Positions 36,488 to 48,317 are shown, numbered from the stretch's first letter. The stretch: 64,000 bases of DNA from Ananas comosus (GCF_001540865.1 NC_033631.1:5117282-5181281); one strand, 5' to 3'. The notes: a model not told the origin generated them from the letters alone. Translations and numbers: made by a program.

Positions 36488-36790
36488 TTTTTTTTATTTA
36501 GAATGAGTCATTTTATTCTCCTCTCAACATATGTCTCTTCATTTTTTTCATTTAATTTTTATTTAGAATGAGTCATTTTATTCTCTCCCTCTCTCTCAAT
36601 ATATGTCTCCTCATCTCCCCCATTCAATGTCTCCTCATCTCCCCCATTCAATTTTTATTTAGAATGAGACATTTTACTCTCTCTCTCTCTCTCAACATAA
36701 GTCTCCTCATCTCCTCCTTTTTTTTCTCTCTCTCAACATACGTCTCTTCATCTCTTCCATTTAATTTTTATTTAGAATGAGTTATTTTAC
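36488..36790 (+). repeat. Minisatellite of about 90-110 bp units
   Basis: TTTTTATTTAGAATGAG recurs near 36490, 36554, 36652 and 36766. Each is followed by CATTTTA and a CT-rich run with CAACATA(T/A)GTCTC and CATCTCC. Within one unit CCTCATCTCCCCCATTCAAT is itself doubled. Confidence 0.8.
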
Positions 36791-36909
36791 TTTCTCTCTC
36801 TCCATCGTTGGGTTCACATCTACTGCCTACAGTGAGAGACTTTCGGTAGATATACCAAGTGAGATACACAAAAAAATATTTAATATTTTATTATTATTAA
36901 TTACTATTA

Positions 36910-36945
36910 CAGTTTCTACCCGCTGTAAAGCGCGGGACTCTTCAC
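36910..36945 (+). mobile_element. Helitron-like 3' terminus
   Basis: CCCGC, a short loop and GCGCGGG form a GC-rich hairpin, followed 6 nt later by CACTAGT. A hairpin just upstream of CTAG(T) is the 3' end signature of Helitrons. The minisatellite at 36488-36790 would lie inside this element. The 5' end (TC...) was not identified, and no Rep/helicase sequence is present. Confidence 0.6.
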
Positions 36946-37554
36946 TAGTATAAAAGATTAAGGAATAATTGCCAAAGTATACTCAAAAGCTGTCCTAGCC
37001 TAAAACGTAACAGCTAGCTTTTCACCGCTCTTTTATAATCTTATTATGGAAGGTGTGATTAATTAACATTGATTGTTTATTCGGTTAGGACATTTAATTG
37101 TGATAATTTTACCATCAGTTAGCAATATAATATAAAATAATTAATTTTTCAACAACCAGCAATTACATTTTCATCATTCAGCAATATACTCGCGGGTCCA
37201 ATGGGTGATAGAACTTCAATACAGAGTGGACGTTAAGTTTCATAAACTTACTTTTCTTTTTCGATAGCTGCAGGTGATCACTGGCCACACCTCAAAGTCT
37301 CTCTGAATCTTCATCGACTTAATTTTATTCCAGCAGTCTCTCTGAATAGATTTTTTAGTACAAAATTAACTCTAGATCTATTGTTGTGAAAAACAGACAT
37401 GAGATACTAATTTTATGGGACGCCCAACTTTCAAGGAGGTCACCCATCTGAAAACTATTTTAGTTTTAGAGCGTTTAACCTTCTTAACCTTTTAGACCAG
37501 TCACTGTCCGAAATACTATAACCGTCTTAAAAGATTTAGCCATATTAAATCTTA

Positions 37555-38488
37555 GTGTTAAATGCATACAGGTCCCTGCAAATATAGTCAATTGCGGAAA
37601 TATCCCTGCAAAACGGAACCTCCATAAGTTATCCCTGCAAAAGTCTAAAGTTATGCAGATATGTCCCTGCCGTTAAGGACTGTTAGAAAATTTTCATTAA
37701 CCACGGTTAAAGTACTTAACCATGGTTAATTATAAGTTAAATTTACGATCCTACCCTTCTTCTTCTTCCTCATCTTCTTCTTCCCTCTTCTTCGTCGCCG
37801 GCGAGGGCGGCGGCGGCAGCGACGGCGGCGACGACGGCGGCGACGGCGAACCCTCTCTCTTTCTTTTCCTCCTTCTTCCTCTCCCTCTTCCCTTTTCTCC
37901 CTTCTTCTTCCTCTCCCTCTTCCTCTTCCCTCTTCTTCATCGCCGGCGAGGGAGAAGATGCGACGGCGGCGGCGAACCCTCTCCCTCTCCCTCTTCTTCT
38001 TCCTCTCCCTCTTTCTTTTCCTCTTCCTCTTCCTCTTCCCTCTTCTTCGTCGCCGGCGAGGGAGGAGATGCGGCGGCGGCGCGCGGCGACGAACCCTTTC
38101 CCTCTTCATCTTTCTCTTCCCTCTTCCTCTCCCTCTTCCTCTCCTTCTTCCTCTTCCCTTTTTTTCTTCCTCTCATTCTTTCTCTTCCCTCTTCTTTGTC
38201 GCCGGCGAGCTCGACCCGCGCCGTCGCCGCCATCCGCTCCGGCGGCCCGAAGAGGAAGAGGAAGAGAAAGAGAGGGGGAAGATGCTTTTGGAGGGATATA
38301 TTTGTGAGGGCAAAATGGTCATTTCACATGAAAACTGTTAAAAAATAAACAGTTCTCTAACAGATGTTAATCAGAGGGACATATCTGCATAAATTAGGAC
38401 TTTTGCAGGGACAGCTTATGGAGTTTCCGTTTTGCAGGGATATTTCCGCAATTCACTATGTTTGCAGGGACGTGTATGCAAATAACCC
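37555..38488. mobile_element. MULE with about 130-bp TIRs and exact 9-bp target duplication
   Basis: The left end GTGTTAAATGCATACAGG and the complement of the right end, GGGTTATTTGCATACACG, begin TIRs that stay similar for about 130 bp (shared CAATTGCGGAAATATCCC, CCCTGCAAAAGTC, TATGCAGATATGTCCC). TAAATCTTA flanks both sides exactly (37546-37554 and 38489-38497). No transposase is present. The interior, 37730-38340, is a CT-rich and GC-rich block that could be captured genic DNA (Pack-MULE type). Two adjacent 14-bp near-palindromes (TTAACCATGGTTAA type) lie at 37697-37731. Confidence 0.9.
37722..38348 (+). repeat. Degenerate tandem block inside the MULE; open frames on several strands
   Basis: The word TCGTCGCCGGCGAGG occurs near 37792, 37936, 38047 and 38196, each time followed by a CGGCGGC-rich piece and then a long CT-rich run. 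Because the block is so biased, it is open in several frames at once: 208 codons on the plus strand (Ser/Leu/Phe-rich) and 127 and 98 codons on the minus strand (Arg/Glu/Lys-rich). None has a recognisable domain. I regard it as a low-complexity repeat, perhaps derived from a gene's 5' leader and start, not as a gene. Confidence 0.7.
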
Positions 38489-38990
38489 TAAATCTTATAT
38501 ATATTCTAAGGTGTCACATTGTCCCTTTCTTAAGCTCTAACGTTCTTATCAGGCTTAAACATACTCACAAGCACTAGACCATGTGAGACTCGTCTCACTA
38601 ATCTTAGTCGACCTTGTAACCGCGCTCCAACCACAAAAATAGTCAGCCGGGCAACCGTGCTCTACTCCTTGCATAATCGTAGCTTTGTCGAGATTTATCT
38701 CATATTTTCGGCCAGTGGTTGTTTTAGGGGGTCATCAATTCTAAAACTACTCTAACTCTATCACACTTAACCCTTTTAATCTTTTGGGTCTAGCCACAGC
38801 ACAAATGCTATAACCAGATTAAGAGGTTTAATCCTCTTAATCTTTTGGGTCTAGCCACAATACAAATGCTATAACCAGATTAAAAGGTTTAATTTTATTA
38901 TATTTAACCCTTTTAATCTTTTGGGTCTAACCACAGCACAAATACTATAACCATATTAAGAGATTTAATTTTATTATATTTTGTACATAA

Positions 38991-40447
38991 GACTATTTCA
39001 AATTCTAGGAGTTATATTTCAAAAGCATAAGATGCAGTATATGACCAGTTAAGTATTATGGCCACCTAAAGCTATTGGGAAAGGAGCTGAGCTACATTGC
39101 AAGCACGGAGATCAACATATGCTATACTGACACCGTGGAAATTATATCCTAATAGGTATAGTATGATGCGCGTGGCATGCTATGGTTTACAAGAGCTCGT
39201 GGTACTGTACGCAATGTATTATATAGTAGTGTAGGATTCGCGTTTCGCGACAAATAGATAGTATTTCAATTAATTAATATGTACATATTTATTAAAATTT
39301 TAAAACTAAAAAATTATAGCTAAAGAAAAAAATTATAAAATAATCTTATGTACATTATAAAAAATATTTATTTTATTATATTTTAAAATTTTTTATATTT
39401 ATATAGTTAAATTATTCTAATAATTTTCTTTAAAAATTTAATTAAATTTAATAGTTTGATAGCAATTTTATAAATAAATTATTTTAGCGAAAAAGCTAAA
39501 ATTTGAGGACTTGTATTAGATAACTTTATATTGTTAAAGCTTACATATGTTAAGTCAAATTGAAGAATAAGTGGGAATATTCTATACACCAGGTTTATAA
39601 TTTTTTTTATACTATATTTGTAAAGTTTTATTATAAAAAAAATCTATTATTTTTTGTATCTAGATTTTTTATAAATTATAGATTATATTTATTAGATGAA
39701 AATTTAATTTATGTTATATTAATATTAAAAAATAAGCTTTGATATCGTGCTTTGTAAATCTGTGTAGATTACTAGAATGTTGAGAAGAGAGAATATGAAA
39801 AAGTTGCGCCCAACTTCCCTAAATATGTAGTGGGAGTCATCTTTTTTAGGTTCTCCTTTTATATATTTACTAGTTAAGCGGCCCGCGCGATAAGACGGAA
39901 AGATAATATAACAGTAAATTATTATAATTATTAACATCACTTTTTTCCTATTATGCATTAATATTTTTAAATATTATTTATCTTAGTATTGACTAATTAA
40001 AAATTTAAAAATAAAATTAAAGAATATTTCTTTCTAAAAATATTTAAACCTAATAAGTAAAATGAATAAATCTCATCAAAATAATACAAAAGTTCATTAC
40101 AGTATTAAAAAAGATGAATAATATTTTTTCATTATCATCTAAGGTAGAATTTACAAATAAAAAAATATTAAAAAAGTAATTGGAGTGAAAGTACTATCTT
40201 TGGTATTCTTGATGGCAACATTTTTATTGTGCCCTCATTAATTTTTATCGTCACACATACAACTAATAAAGTATTTGATTTCTAAATTTTAGATTAGTGA
40301 AGAAATCAGCAGGTAATTATTAGAAGCACAAAAAGTAAGATTAATTAAAAGGCATACGAAATCAAAATAGATATTATTTACACTGTAAAAATATTTAACT
40401 ACCAAATAAATATTCTAATACTATATATTAGGAAAAAAATAAGTTCT
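38991..40447. other. AT-rich stretch with Helitron-like termini, no gene
   Basis: At 39226-39255 the plus strand has TAGTGTAGGATTCGCGTTTCGCGA: in minus orientation this is a small perfect hairpin followed by CACTACT, a possible mutated Helitron 3' end. At 39866-39890 ACTAGTTAAGCGGCCCGCGC is a second inverted terminus of this kind with a damaged hairpin. The rest is strongly AT-rich and shows no recognisable coding sequence. Confidence 0.4.
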
Positions 40448-41423
40448 TGTCACGCCCTGGACTTCAGCGGAAGCTCAGCAGTCACGTGCACAGACCCGCA
40501 GTGTATACCGCAAACTTAAGTGTACACTAGACGTCTACAATCAACATAGCAAAAGTATAAATTCTTAATCAGGTAATCAGAACAAAACTAAAAGTTCATA
40601 AGCTTATACAAATACAAAACCTTATTACAGCTTAAAAAGTAAAGTACATCCTAAACAGTTTCAATCTACATCTCTGAATTGGACCAAAATAAACTTGTAG
40701 AGGTTCATCTATTAACATCGAGAAGGCTCTAGCTAGCCGCTGACCCCTCGCCAAGAACCCTAGCCTTTCCCAGGGTGGAAGGCTCTGTAAAAACAACAAC
40801 AAAGAGGGCGTGAGAACTATTAAACAATAGTTCCCAGTGGGTAAGCCGCCGAGAGTGGTGAAGTACACCACTAGGTCAACTGAGGCATGAATAAACAACA
40901 ATAAGTAAGCAAAATAAATGCAACAAGTAAATGAAGTAGTTCAACCATAACATGCCTCACAAGATATAATTTCTAATATGTCTTAGATACTAATTCATCA
41001 TAACAAGTTCTATAAGTTATGCTAATTATCAGTTTAATCAGCTATATGTCATGCTATATGCAGAATATCATTACACTTTAACGAGCTAATGACATCATGT
41101 AGCTACTTTCCTATACTAGCAAGAGTGTAAACATTCAGGTATAGTTACTATACTACTGACTATCAGGGATGTCAACCTCCTAGTATATTCATTATTAGAT
41201 ATGTTCAACTAATGATATAAAGTGTCTTTACTATTATGTCCATCTAAGGTTAAAGTCACTTACATTAACCCAACTAACAGGAGACTTACACATGGTAAAG
41301 TCCCAGCCCGTGCCGTGCCTAATGGCCCCGTGAAAGTCAACACTACCCACGGCAATCCACTTCGGCGCTCAGTCTCGTACATAAGCGAGCAATCTGTCAT
41401 ATAGGCCAACTCCGGAGTGCCGG

Positions 41424-42110
41424 TGTCACGCCCCGGGACCGGCGGAGGCCCTCCCGATAGCGTGCCCAGACCCGCCATATGTCTACACATATAAGGCGTC
41501 TACAATAAAAGCGGAAGTAAAAGCAAGTCTAGAATAAATAGAAGAAGTGAAATAACTAGCAACTAATGATATCAGAGCGAGTAAAGTTCTAACATCTACA
41601 CCAAAGTAAATAAGTAAAGCTAGACAATAAAAGAAATCATAAGTAGTACAATAACTGTCTCTAGNTATAGCCTCTAAGGTAACAAAATCCAGTTAGGCCC
41701 CTCAAAAACCCAAAATTACATCAGCCCGGACTGGGCAGTTTTCGCCCAGAGGGACCGGTCTCTCCCCAGCAGAGACCGGTCTCTCGCTGCGAACCCGAAA
41801 AACCAACGTTCGGGAACCGGTCTCTCCCTACGCGGGACCGGTCTCTCACTGCGAGAACGCGCTCGGGAACCGGTCTCGACTGCCAGGGACCGGTTGCCTC
41901 AGGCTGCCACAACACTGCTCACTGGGGGAACCGGTCTCTCCTTCCAGGGACCGGTCCCCGAGAGTAAAAACTCTCAGGACTGGTCCAAAGTTCCAGATTT
42001 CGAACTTTTCGGGTCAGGAAACATTTTACAACCCTCCACCAAGTGTGGAAAAGCTCGAAATACATTCAAACACTCGAACCTCGCAATTTGCAAAGGTCCA
42101 GTGTGTTACA
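41424..42110 (-). mobile_element. Solo LTR F, 687 bp, nested in E
   Basis: Starts TGTCACGCCCCGG and ends GTGTGTTACA. GCCGG is duplicated exactly at 41419-41423 and 42111-42115, and comparison with D shows an uninterrupted CTCCGGAGTGCCGGCTTGTG-like site. Its terminal part (CCAGACCCGCCATATG, GGCGTCTACAATA) resembles the end of D, so F is a small relative of the D/E family. It carries an array of eight ACCGGT palindromes at about 41750-41957. An N is at 41665. Confidence 0.95.
41745..41960. repeat. ACCGGT palindrome array in LTR F
   Basis: Eight ACCGGT hexamers, most within GAGACCGGTCTC or GGGACCGGTCTCTC, some as GGGACCGGTCCC. The spacing is irregular (about 20-35 bp). The intervening sequence is not repeated, so this is not a simple tandem array. 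Confidence 0.9.
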
Positions 42111-44400
42111 GCCGGCTTGTGGGGTGCGACCCTCACAAGTATGTGCAAATGAGCACATTGGCAAGCAAGCGTAATTCATAGTATAGGTTCACAAGTTCAT
42201 CATGTCTCTAACATGGAATCTCAACCCGACACGAGGTCGACAGTTAATACTAAGTCATAATCCACTATCAACTACTTGGTGACATCTTTCTACCAATAGA
42301 TAGTCTAACTTGAATAAGTACATGCTTTACATCATATTGATGTTTCTAATGGGCTATACCCGCACACTCACATATAATTCTCTCACTACTCTCTATACAT
42401 AAGGAAAGTGGTTTACTAAGTTCATATTCAATGACTCATTCTGGTGTTCATGTAACTCTTAGCACATATTCTATAGTTCTATATAAACCTCCACTATCTG
42501 GAGTAAATAAATATTAGGCAAGTACTTCTACTTGACTACACAGGCATATCCTCATATCCAATTCTAGTTATCTAACTAGATCGTATTCACTAGTATAACA
42601 TTCATGTTATGTTATAATACCCAGTTCTAGTTACTTGACTAGATCATATATTTAAGAACATGAAATTCATGCTATCTCTATTCTGTGAAAGCAATAACCA
42701 ACTTGTATATACAAATATGCGAAACATTCTCTACCATACTCTTAACATGATTTTTATGTAAACGTATTAGTATGTAACTTCACTATACATGATATGCTAA
42801 GAGTTCCGTCATCATGTCTACAACATGGAATTGCATGAATTTAACTCAAAGATAAACCACTATAATGCATCGTTTACTTAGTTATACATCTAAACTAAGT
42901 GCCGTAATCATAGCTTTATATTCATTCATTCGTGGCTGATGTCCTACTTAACTTGTCTACACAAGTATACTAATATTATATGATGCATGTTAAACAAGCA
43001 AGTGATCTATGTATGCAAAGCTATTTCATAATTCTCCCCTACTACATAGACTCTTCCTTTTATCCGATATAATATGTAGATTTATGCATACACCAATCCA
43101 TTCCTCTATATATATTCACATGAATATGCAACAATTTCACTTTTATAATGTCAAATAAGACATAGAGGGAATTCACCCATTTCGGTAAAGTCAAACCCAC
43201 CAATTAGTCGATGATTCTCGTTGATTTCACAAACGTAGGTAATCCAAAGTCTCCAAACAACCTAGCAATGATTCTAAAATCAGCTAGGAGCTTACCTTCA
43301 ATCTCTACATGTAAATCTCACATAATCACATAATTTAGGCTAGAATCTTACCTAGTATAGTATCAAGGCTTACATCCTCACTTCGGTTCAAGTTGGAACA
43401 CCAAAACCAACCTTCGAAAGCTCCCAAATCTCGGCCAAAAGGGATCTAATACCCTGCTGCAAACATACACCATAAACTCCTTTATAACTACTACTAACAC
43501 ATTAAAACTAGAAAGAGGTTAGGTAGCTCACCATGTGCAGCTCCAACTCAGGTTGGAGAACATTAAAACCAATCTATAAGGATCACTAAAACTCAGCCAA
43601 GATAGTTCACAAACCTGCTGTGAACATATACCAAAACAGCATCACTAGTATCACCAATATAACTAATACAGTCTCAAAATAGAGAGAGTAGTTAATTAAT
43701 CACCTTCCCAAAGCTTTAATTCAGCTTTCCTCTGATTAAGGGTTGAAGAATTATAGCTAAAACACCTTCTCTGCCATTGCTACAAACTTCCCTAACTCTG
43801 CTAGCAGTAAGGAAGTAAAACACAAGCTCAAACTCTCTACTATAGCATCAAACTAGGGAGAAAAGTTGGCTAGTCACCTTGTACAGCTTCAACTCAGTTT
43901 CTACTGAGTTAGGGTTGAAGAAACACAACAAAACTTCACTTCCCACGCACCAGGAGCTGCCCCCCAAGTCCTCAGATTAACTAGCAATCAAAGAGAGGGA
44001 GAAAACAAGCTCAAATCACTACTTGTTATTCAAACTTGCTCCAAAACCTTAGAGAGAAAAAGAGGAGGTTCTTACCCTGTTCCTCAGCTCAATCAGGATA
44101 AGAACCAGCTGGGGGAGTCGTCCAGAAGCTTAAAAGGATAAGCTTTGAGGTGAAATTACCAATAAACCCTTTAATCCACGCAGCTGCTGTGCTGGGTACC
44201 GGTACTTGGGCATGTTCGTACCGGTACTCAGTGCAAAATACAGATTTCGCATTTTGCAATGCACTTTCGCTCTTCCGGCCAGTTGTTCGCTCTAGTAACT
44301 TGCCGAAAACCTCTCAATAACCCTTCAAAAGACGTAGAATAGTTTCAATTACTATTCTAACACTCTAACTTCGCAACTTGCCAAAATTCAGTGTACTACA

Positions 44401-45149
44401 GTTCTATAGCTCATAATTAAGATTAATAGCATACAAATTAACAAAATATCACTCACATGAACTAAAAAATATAATTTAACTAGAGAAAAAACTAATAGTA
44501 AAAAATCATGCAAGAAAAAGAAAACCAAAAGTTGAATTCTCTCATTTCAAAACAGTAATTTGTTAATTTTGAAAAAAATAAAAAAATTATTTACATTATC
44601 AATCAAGCATCATGAGTCAATAGTCATAATTTTAAGAGCCTTAATTCATATTTGAATATGTGAATACCCTAATATAGAAAAGACAATTATATTGCTAAAG
44701 TAGTAGAAAATAGTCATTAGATACAACTCGGTAATAGCCCATTATCTTGCATCTCCTCTTATGGAGCAAAGCATTTGAGATAATTAAAAAAAAATAGTAA
44801 GCCAATTTGACAGCTCAAAGCTAGTTGTCCTAATTTGTCTAAATTTTAATTAAAATTTAAATTACATATTTAAATTTAAAATTCATATTCAAATTTTGAA
44901 TGNTGTGAATACCCTAATATAGAAAAGACAATTATATTTTTAAAATTCATATTCAAATTTTGAATGCAAATTCAAATATCAAAATCAAAATAAAAAATTT
45001 TAAGTTTGAAATCAAAATTTTGATTCAATTTAAAATTTGAATTTCAATTCAAATTCAAACTTTAAATTCAAATTCGAAATTATAATTTCTAATTAGTTTA
45101 AAATTTAAATTTTAATATATTTCCGAAATTAAATTCAAAAATATAAATT
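44401..45149. other. AT-rich stretch with an N-associated duplication
   Basis: 35 bp at 44659-44693 recur exactly at 44904-44938, and 28 bp at 44875-44902 recur exactly at 44939-44966. The N at 44903 separates them. From 44840 to 45130 the sequence is built from ATTTAAATTTGAATT-like words, as at 5640-6180. No gene is seen. Confidence 0.7.
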
Positions 45150-45775
45150 TTTATTTTTGGGACTAAAGTAAAAAATATGCAAATTTTAGAGATCAAAATT
45201 GACATGGAAAAGAAAATCAAGTAGGCGCTGACGTGGCAATTTTGTTAATTTTAACATCACTTTTAATGTTTAGGATGTAATCGCAATGAAATCAAGAGGG
45301 TTGAAAACTTGATTGCAAAATTAGGAACTAAAGTAAAAAATGGTGCAAAAGTTGGGACTAATGATGCAATTAGCCATTAATAAAAATATATGCGGCCCCA
45401 CAAGCCCTCCAAAATAAGGAGAAGCCTTTTTTATAATATTAATTCCGAATTTAAATTAAACAATTTAAATGTTTATTTTTAAGGATTAAAGTAAAAAATG
45501 TGCAAAGTTTAGGCACGAAAATTGACATGCAGAATAAAATCAAGTAGGCACTAACATGACAATTTTGTTAATTTTAACACATCTTTTAATAGTTCCATTA
45601 AAAAAAGGATTAGGAACCAAAATGAAAAAATAGTAAAAATGTTGGAGCCAAAAACAATTAGGGACCAAAATAAAAAATAGTGAAAAAGTTGGGACCAATA
45701 TGCAATTAATCCTTTAAAAAAATATGTGGGCCCCACAACCTTCCCGAAATAAGAGGAGACATTATGTGGATTCCC
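45150..45775 (+). repeat. Direct duplication of a unit of about 310 bp
   Basis: 45155-45430 and 45465-45770 share, in order, TAAAGTAAAAAATRTGCAAA, AAAATTGACATG, AAATCAAGTAGGC, CAATTTTGTTAATTTTAACA, AGTTGGGAC and GGCCCCACAA. The two units are diverged, with small indels. This is non-coding repeat DNA. Confidence 0.75.
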
Positions 45776-46310
45776 AATTAGTGTATTGATAAATAAAATC
45801 TACCCACGAACCTAGATGAAACATTAGCACTTTTAAAGTCTATTGTGCTCATAGGGTTTCTCCTGCTACTAGTATATTACACAACACCGGCCAAAGCAAT
45901 TGCGTAATTTAATCATGATTAATTTTATCTCCAAAACTCATAATTTCCAAAGTTCTTGCATAAAAGTCAAAAGCCCATAAGGAGATTGACACCATGCGCA
46001 GTAGAGCACTATGTCATGGACTTAAGCAAAATCGCTCGTCTAGCTCGTGCGGCGCTGTTCGCCTTCCTTTGCGAAGTGAGCAAGCCTACCACTCTACTTG
46101 CTAAAGTCAAAATCTACTCACCCTAAGACTAAGTACAAGAGAGAGAGAGTTTGAGAAAAATTATATATTGATTGAAGTTTAGAGTACAACTGATTTCCTA
46201 AGAAGAGAGGGTGGAGGTCACATCCTTTTATAGGTCACTAGCCACTCAGGCTACAAATGAAAAGACGCCAAGTGGCATATAATTATAAGGCAAAAGAGAG
46301 ATGCCACAAG
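45776..46310. other. Left flank of copia-2, repeat-like, no gene
   Basis: CACTATGTCATGGACTTAA at about 46009 resembles 15513-15533, which suggests a shared repeat. A GA microsatellite lies at 46139-46149. No gene is recognised. Confidence 0.35.
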
Positions 46311-48184
46311 TGTAAGAAAATCATGAGTACGCAGGGGAAGAAAATAACATAATTAAAATTTTCTAAAACCAAAGATCATCTCGTGTTTCGCTTTAGATCA
46401 TTAATAATATATCTAATTGATCTAATCAAATAGGATCTAGTTTTTTTTTTATCTTACGCGGGTCGAGATCACTAGAAGTCGACAATCGCTAGTAAAAATT
46501 GTTCATCCTCGCTTAGCCACGCACGCACCCGGCTTCTACTTGCGTCCACACGAAATCACGCCCTTGATCAAATTAGACGACCACTTCGATCCGTGATCCG
46601 ATCACAAATTAACTCTTGCGTCGATTTGAGGAAGATGAATCAATCTTCTAGATGTGCTAGCAACCTTTTGAAGATCGAAATCGATAGATTAATTGTGGAG
46701 AACTTGAGGAAGAGAGAGATGATTCACGGTTAGGGCTTTCTATTTCTCTTGTATTAATTTTAATATGTCATATGACATATATTTATAATGAAAAAACTCT
46801 AAGCCTAATCCTAATCCTAATTGAAATTCTAGTCCGATTGGATTATCCATTTACTCACAAGTTGGTTATAATATTAACCGAATCCGAATTCTAATTCTAA
46901 TTTGATTTATATGTAACATTTACACGTAAGTCCTCATATTATTTACTAACGATTAGTAAATACACCATACAACTTTTACACATAAATATCTCTAATTTAC
47001 AATAATTGCAAATTAGTCCTTTTACTAATAAATTAGTAAACATTAGTATTTAACTATATCATAATTATAATTAACCCATCCGATAAACTTCTTTTATCGT
47101 CTCCTTAACATCGATCATGCGTGATTTCTTATGTGTGTGACCTAATAGGTTCAATTTTGTCTGGTAGTGAGATATGATGTGATCTCTATCTACATCATCA
47201 TCGAAACTCCTTTCGATTGCTCAAACTCTTTTGATTCCACTCTTACAGAATAATTAATTATTTATAATTATTTCTATTAGTTCCCACAATCCACTAATGA
47301 CGCTTAGCAGCATATAGTGGCAATCCAGTCAGAAGTGAATATCGGACTGAACCTCTAGGTGCAGTTACCGTACAATACAATCCTTCTATCGCATAGTCCC
47401 GACTGAGTGGAGGTCATGGAATACTCGTCAAACCCCATCATCCATCATATGACAAATTTGATAGGACATAAGCTCTTATGGTTACTCTTGGAAACCTCTT
47501 TCCATACACCATATTACCCAGGCTGAGAATTTCTGAGCTTTGCCTTACAAATAGCATAGAACTAATTATCTCTCTACTAAGAGCGATAGATTCCCTATAA
47601 ACACACACCCATTCCTGATATAAACCGACTGCAGCCAACATATACTACTAAGACCCATGGCTAGGATCAGAGTTTGTTGCATAGTCAAAACTACAGTAGC
47701 CTCACATTGAATGGCCGTGGTGTCGCAGGTCTAAGGATCAGTTGTACCACTGCAACATTGAACCAGTTACTGACGAATGAGTAGACATCCATGTAACTAT
47801 TCGTAGTTGGTCACGCTCAGTACCATTGTTCTCCAACAACCACCTGCATGTTCACTCCAATGTCCCCACACTGATGACTCGAGATTCATCATCCCAAAAG
47901 AGAAGCGACACACACATCAATCTTACCGGATCAATCATTGTCCCCATGATGATCCACCGATTGAGAGCATTTAGGAATTAATTACCAACAATATGTATCT
48001 CAAATTCTCAACTCTTGAGAATACATATTATCATCTTATTAATTCAAAGGATGATTCACGGACATATTAAATATGAATGGAATTAAAGACCCAATCTATA
48101 AATAATAAAAATTAAGTACAAATATATGTCCCATAGAAAATAAAATGCGTCAGCCTGATAGACTTCTAGGGCATACAACTAACA
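46311..48184 (-). mobile_element. Copia-2, 3' LTR, about 1.87 kb
   Basis: On the plus strand it runs from TGTAAGAAAATCATG to CATACAACTAACA. The first 545 bp match the right LTR at 63455-64000. The polypurine tract GCAAGTGGGAGAT (minus orientation, 48185-48197) directly borders it, as is usual in copia elements. A 16-bp palindrome, TATGTCATATGACATA, lies next to a TATAAATA box (minus orientation) near 46769-46795 and is kept in the right LTR too. CCTAATCCTAATCC repeats are near 46803. Confidence 0.9.
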
Positions 48185-48317
48185 ATCTCCCACTTGCATT
48201 AAAGTCAATCAGCCATGTATCTAATGCCCATCTTCTCAAGATAAGTCTCAAGTTCTGCTGAGTCAATGCCTTAGTTAGCGGGCCCGCCATATTATCTGTG
48301 AGGCAACCTTCTATACT

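Larger units (their letters stand above)
37400..38990 (-). mobile_element. 5S-rRNA-related TRIM (Cassandra-like), interrupted by a MULE
   Basis: On the minus strand, 37411-37480 contains GATGGGTGACCTCCTTGAAA, which matches the 3' part of plant 5S rRNA, preceded by GTTAAACGC, where 5S has GTTAAGCG. A second, more diverged copy lies at 38715-38775 (GTTAAGTG and TGATGACCCCCT). Both are followed, on the plus strand, by related words (ACTATAACC...TTAA), and next to the second copy this unit is repeated three times (38766, 38829, 38917). LTRs carrying 5S sequence are the hallmark of Cassandra TRIMs. The MULE at 37555-38488 lies in the left repeat. The ends of the LTRs were not fixed. Confidence 0.6.
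40448..44400 (-). mobile_element. Solo LTR E (gypsy type), containing solo LTR F
   Basis: Starts TGTCACGCCC and ends GTGTACTACA on the plus strand, so the LTR lies inverted. GTTCT is duplicated exactly (40443-40447 and 44401-44405). Without F it is about 3.26 kb. It is homologous to D (58246-60665) in opposite orientation: shared blocks include the end AGACCCGC...GTCTACAA, the piece with CCACTAGGTCA near 40870 and CTCCGGAGTGCCGG at the F insertion site. Two GTACCGGTAC palindromes lie at about 44196-44217. No internal coding is present. Confidence 0.9.

Noticed and set aside
37411..37480. Functional 5S rRNA gene
   Set aside because: Only the 3' part resembles 5S and it carries many changes; the paired diverged copy fits a Cassandra-like TRIM.
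37726..38109. Arg/Glu/Lys-rich minus-strand frame in the MULE
   Set aside because: It is the complement of the CT-rich repeat; low-complexity DNA explains it.
41745..41960. CRISPR-like reading of the ACCGGT array
   Set aside because: Repeats are short palindromes at irregular spacing, inside a eukaryotic LTR; no repeat-spacer regularity and no cas genes.
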